In this document: piece after piece, positions 6,102 to 7,843 of the stretch
Numbering within the stretch: position 1 is the stretch's first letter
Layout of the letters: each line of letters begins with the position of its first letter
Assembly (NCBI GenBank): GCA_024408695.1
Contig: JAKSUU010000041.1
Span: 1 to 7,843 of the forward strand
Length of the DNA: 7,843 nucleotides
DNA from: Coriobacteriales bacterium
Lineage (GTDB): Bacteria; Actinomycetota; Coriobacteriia; Coriobacteriales; QAMH01
Direction of reading: 5' to 3'
Notes under the pieces: generated by a model
What the model saw: only the letters and a program-made list of their open reading frames with translations
Databases searched by the model: none
Told to the model about the DNA's origin: nothing
Translations under genes and position numbers: made by a program

Positions 6102-7292
6102 ATGTTTAACACAAAAAAATATTTAGATTTTAAGTCGCACTGCAGTTATTGTAATGGATGCAGGGATGCTTGTCCTTCTCTCAGCGAGTGCGGATTGTCG
6201 CTTGGGCAAATCGCAACCGCAATGTATGATGCTACAAAGTCGGGCGATTTTGAAGAGGCACAAGCAAACTTAATGGTTAATGAAACACTTGTAAAAGCTA
6301 CTCGCCAGTGCTTTTTGTGTGGAACTTGCACGAACAATTGCTTTGCAAAAAACGATGTGTATTCTTTAATGTATGCTATTCGCGAGGATTTGCAAAACTT
6401 ACAAATTATTGATAGAGCTGCTTGGTCAAGCGTTCAGGTTGATAATCAATGGCATATTTTTAGTGCTTATAAGGCAATTTATCAAATTTTTTATAATGAT
6501 TTAATTAAACATATTGGTGAAGATGGGGCATATAATGGAGAAAAATTTGATGTCGCATTTTTTCCAGGATGTTCCCTTAGTGCTTACGCGCCAGAGCTCA
6601 CGCGAGAAATTTTTGACACCTTAACTGACATTAATCCTAAAACAACTTTTATAGATAAATGTTGCGGGTCGCCCTTAAAGAGTGCAGGATTTTTGGATCG
6701 CGCAAAAACACTCATGGACGGAATAGTTGAAGATGTAAAAAATACGCAAGCAAAAACTGTTTTATGTTCTTGCCCTGGTTGCATGAATGCAATCCGAACC
6801 GCTCTTAAGGATGCCGGTTTTGCAGATGTAAAAGTAATCACGCTTGCTCAATATTTGAACGAAAATAATTTTGCTCCAAAAAAGGATATCGATTTAAGTA
6901 ATATCAAATTATCAAAATCTTGCCAGGATTTAGATGGCCAATACATTGAAGATGTTGCCTTGTTGCTAGGCCTCGACTTAAGCCAAAGTGAAGCAATTTA
7001 TGGCTGTTGCGGAGCCGGAGGTGCAGTTAGTGCATTTAACCAAGTGCGCCAAGGAAATCAAATTGCGCAAAAATTAAACCAGGCGCAAGATGGACAAACG
7101 GTTGTTAGTTTTTGCCCAACTTGCACTTATACATTTTGTTACGATTTAATGCAAAATCCACGAAACATTACATCTAAAAACTACCTCGAATTAATTTTTG
7201 AAAATCAGATAGATTGGGAAATAGTATTCGCTCAACTTGGAAATATGTGGAGTGGTGAATATGCAGCCTGGCTTGTACAAGAATTGTCGTAG
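6102..7292 (+). CDS. (Fe-S)-binding oxidoreductase subunit, GlpC/HdrD-like (two 4Fe-4S motifs plus two CCG domains)
   Basis: A 396-residue cytoplasmic electron-transfer protein, full length for the family. The N-terminal ferredoxin-like part carries two CxxCxxCxxxC motifs, at Cys14/17/20/24 and Cys70/73/76/80, each able to hold a 4Fe-4S cluster. Two CCG (cysteine-rich) domains follow. The first uses C157, C187-C188-G and C224/C227 (CPGC). The second uses C274, C302-C303-G and C338/C341 (CPTC). This layout is shared by heterodisulfide reductase HdrD, GlpC, LldE/LutA-type and related subunits that pass electrons between a flavoprotein and a quinone, thiol or other acceptor. AGGAG lies 10 nt before the ATG. 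The 79-bp gap after the lipoprotein gene leaves room for its own promoter (TAAAAT at 6062-6067, no convincing -35). The partner flavoprotein is not identified; the convergent FAD oxidoreductase is a candidate. The exact reaction cannot be assigned. Confidence 0.9.
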   Translation: MFNTKKYLDFKSHCSYCNGCRDACPSLSECGLSLGQIATAMYDATKSGDFEEAQANLMVNETLVKATRQCFLCGTCTNNCFAKNDVYSLMYAIREDLQNLQIIDRAAWSSVQVDNQWHIFSAYKAIYQIFYNDLIKHIGEDGAYNGEKFDVAFFPGCSLSAYAPELTREIFDTLTDINPKTTFIDKCCGSPLKSAGFLDRAKTLMDGIVEDVKNTQAKTVLCSCPGCMNAIRTALKDAGFADVKVITLAQYLNENNFAPKKDIDLSNIKLSKSCQDLDGQYIEDVALLLGLDLSQSEAIYGCCGAGGAVSAFNQVRQGNQIAQKLNQAQDGQTVVSFCPTCTYTFCYDLMQNPRNITSKNYLELIFENQIDWEIVFAQLGNMWSGEYAAWLVQELS

Positions 7293-7301
7293 CTAATTAG
7301 T

Positions 7302-7460
7302 GCTGGGGCAGGCTTTGCTGGGCGCTTGTTCGTCGCAGTTGTCTTAATTTGTTGTATCGGTGTTAATCTGACGCTGGGGTAGGCGCAGCGAACATCTGCA
7401 GAAATACTCAAAATTATTATATTTATATATTTCGAAGCCGTGAGCGAAGCCTGCCCCAGC
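7302..7460. repeat. GC-rich intergenic element with 14-bp perfect inverted ends and an internal copy (MITE/REP-like)
   Basis: GCTGGGGCAGGCTT (7302-7315) is repeated inverted without mismatch at 7447-7460, and weaker symmetry continues inward to about 26 bp (roughly 21 of 26 match). A third, direct copy of the 12-mer with one change lies at 7373-7384 (GCTGGGGTAGGC). A second inverted pair, TGTTCG (7327-7332) and CGAACA (7389-7394), could form an inner stem extended by CGC/GCG. The RNA or single strand could therefore fold into a long stem with an inner hairpin. It fills the gap between convergent genes and is much richer in GC than its surroundings. No clear target-site duplication or coding sequence is seen. 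Confidence 0.65.
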
Positions 7461-7477
7461 GGTAGATTTAGAATGCT

Positions 7478-7843
7478 TTAATCAGCAAATTGGTTTGATA
7501 TCTTATTATATAATGTCGCGGCGTAGTCATATGCGGCGCTTCCGTGATTAGAATTATCTGACACAACATTAAAGCCAACTAGCTTTCCATCAATATATTT
7601 ACACGCGCTTAATCCCCAGCTAAATTGCGATATTTCACAGGTATCATTATCTGCAAAATTTATGTTTCCGGCGGTTATTAGCAATACATTTTGTATCGTG
7701 ATTAAGTTGTATGGGATAACGTCAGGACATTTTTGAAGCTTTTGATTTGTGTCGCTTAGCTCAGCAGCAATATTGGTCCCAGCGATTTTCCCTTGTAATG
7801 CAGCCGTTTTATAAAGTCCATATTTTTGGACAGTATTTTCGAG
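7478..7843 (-). CDS. Probable FAD/NAD(P)-dependent oxidoreductase, C-terminal fragment (5' part off the right edge)
   Basis: An open frame of 121 residues enters from the right edge without a start and ends at TAA (7480-7478). Near the beginning, AALQGKIAGTNIAAEL resembles the helix after the FAD-binding aspartate in pyridine nucleotide-disulfide-type reductases, where A-xx-QG-xxx-G-x-N is common. The rest, including NVLLITAGNINF and KYIDGKLVGFNVVSDN (a strand, DG turn and LVG strand), resembles the small C-terminal domain of rubredoxin-reductase/NirB/NADH-oxidase-like flavoproteins. The nucleotide-binding domains would lie beyond the window. It converges with the iron-sulfur protein gene, so it is not in the same transcript. 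An internal TTG at 7684 is a less likely start because the frame stays open and family-like upstream of it. Family call is moderate. Confidence 0.6.
   Translation of the reverse strand, partial: LENTVQKYGLYKTAALQGKIAGTNIAAELSDTNQKLQKCPDVIPYNLITIQNVLLITAGNINFADNDTCEISQFSWGLSACKYIDGKLVGFNVVSDNSNHGSAAYDYAATLYNKISNQFAD

Noticed and set aside
1..7843. CRISPR array, tRNA or rRNA genes, transposase or phage genes
   Set aside because: No regularly spaced direct repeats of CRISPR type, no tRNA-like cloverleaf and no transposase, integrase or phage protein frames were found.

Overview
The window is AT-rich bacterial DNA with tightly packed genes. A Crp/Fnr-type regulator, an exported cysteine-rich protein, a lipoprotein and a two-cluster CCG-type iron-sulfur protein suggest a Gram-positive anaerobe. 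A low-GC member of the Coriobacteriia or an AT-rich anaerobic Bacillota would fit. There is no rRNA or other marker gene to settle this, so the assignment is weak.

Layout: bases 1-3579 hold a minus-strand group transcribed right to left. In order these are a Crp/Fnr-family regulator (2953-3579), an energy-coupling factor (ECF) T-component membrane protein (1934-2899), and a fused double-ATPase ECF A component (1-1918), which runs off the left edge through an unusual 22-residue tandem repeat. Bases 3580-3735 are a divergent regulatory region with two different inverted repeats whose centres are 33 bp apart. On the plus strand follow a secreted, C-terminally membrane-anchored protein with a prenyltransferase/squalene-cyclase-like alpha/alpha domain (3736-5433) and, 4 bp later, a lipoprotein with a DUF4430 (transcobalamin C-terminal-like) domain (5438-6022). 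A GlpC/HdrD-like iron-sulfur protein (6102-7292) comes next. It converges on the C-terminal end of a probable FAD/NAD(P)-dependent oxidoreductase (7478-7843, minus strand, cut by the right edge). The gap between these two holds a GC-rich repeat element with 14-bp perfect inverted ends (7302-7460).

Main idea: animal intrinsic factor and transcobalamin consist of an alpha/alpha-barrel domain followed by a small beta domain of the DUF4430 type, with cobalamin held between them. Here the same two domain types are encoded in the same order, but as two separate membrane-tethered proteins, and they are divergent from an ECF vitamin-transporter module. The simplest reading is a split, cell-surface, intrinsic-factor-like capture system for a corrinoid or similar ligand. 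It would feed an ECF transporter and be controlled by the adjacent Crp-like regulator acting on the shared intergenic region. The ligand is inferred from domain architecture only. No substrate-specific S component and no cobalamin riboswitch is visible in the window; the S component may lie beyond the left edge.
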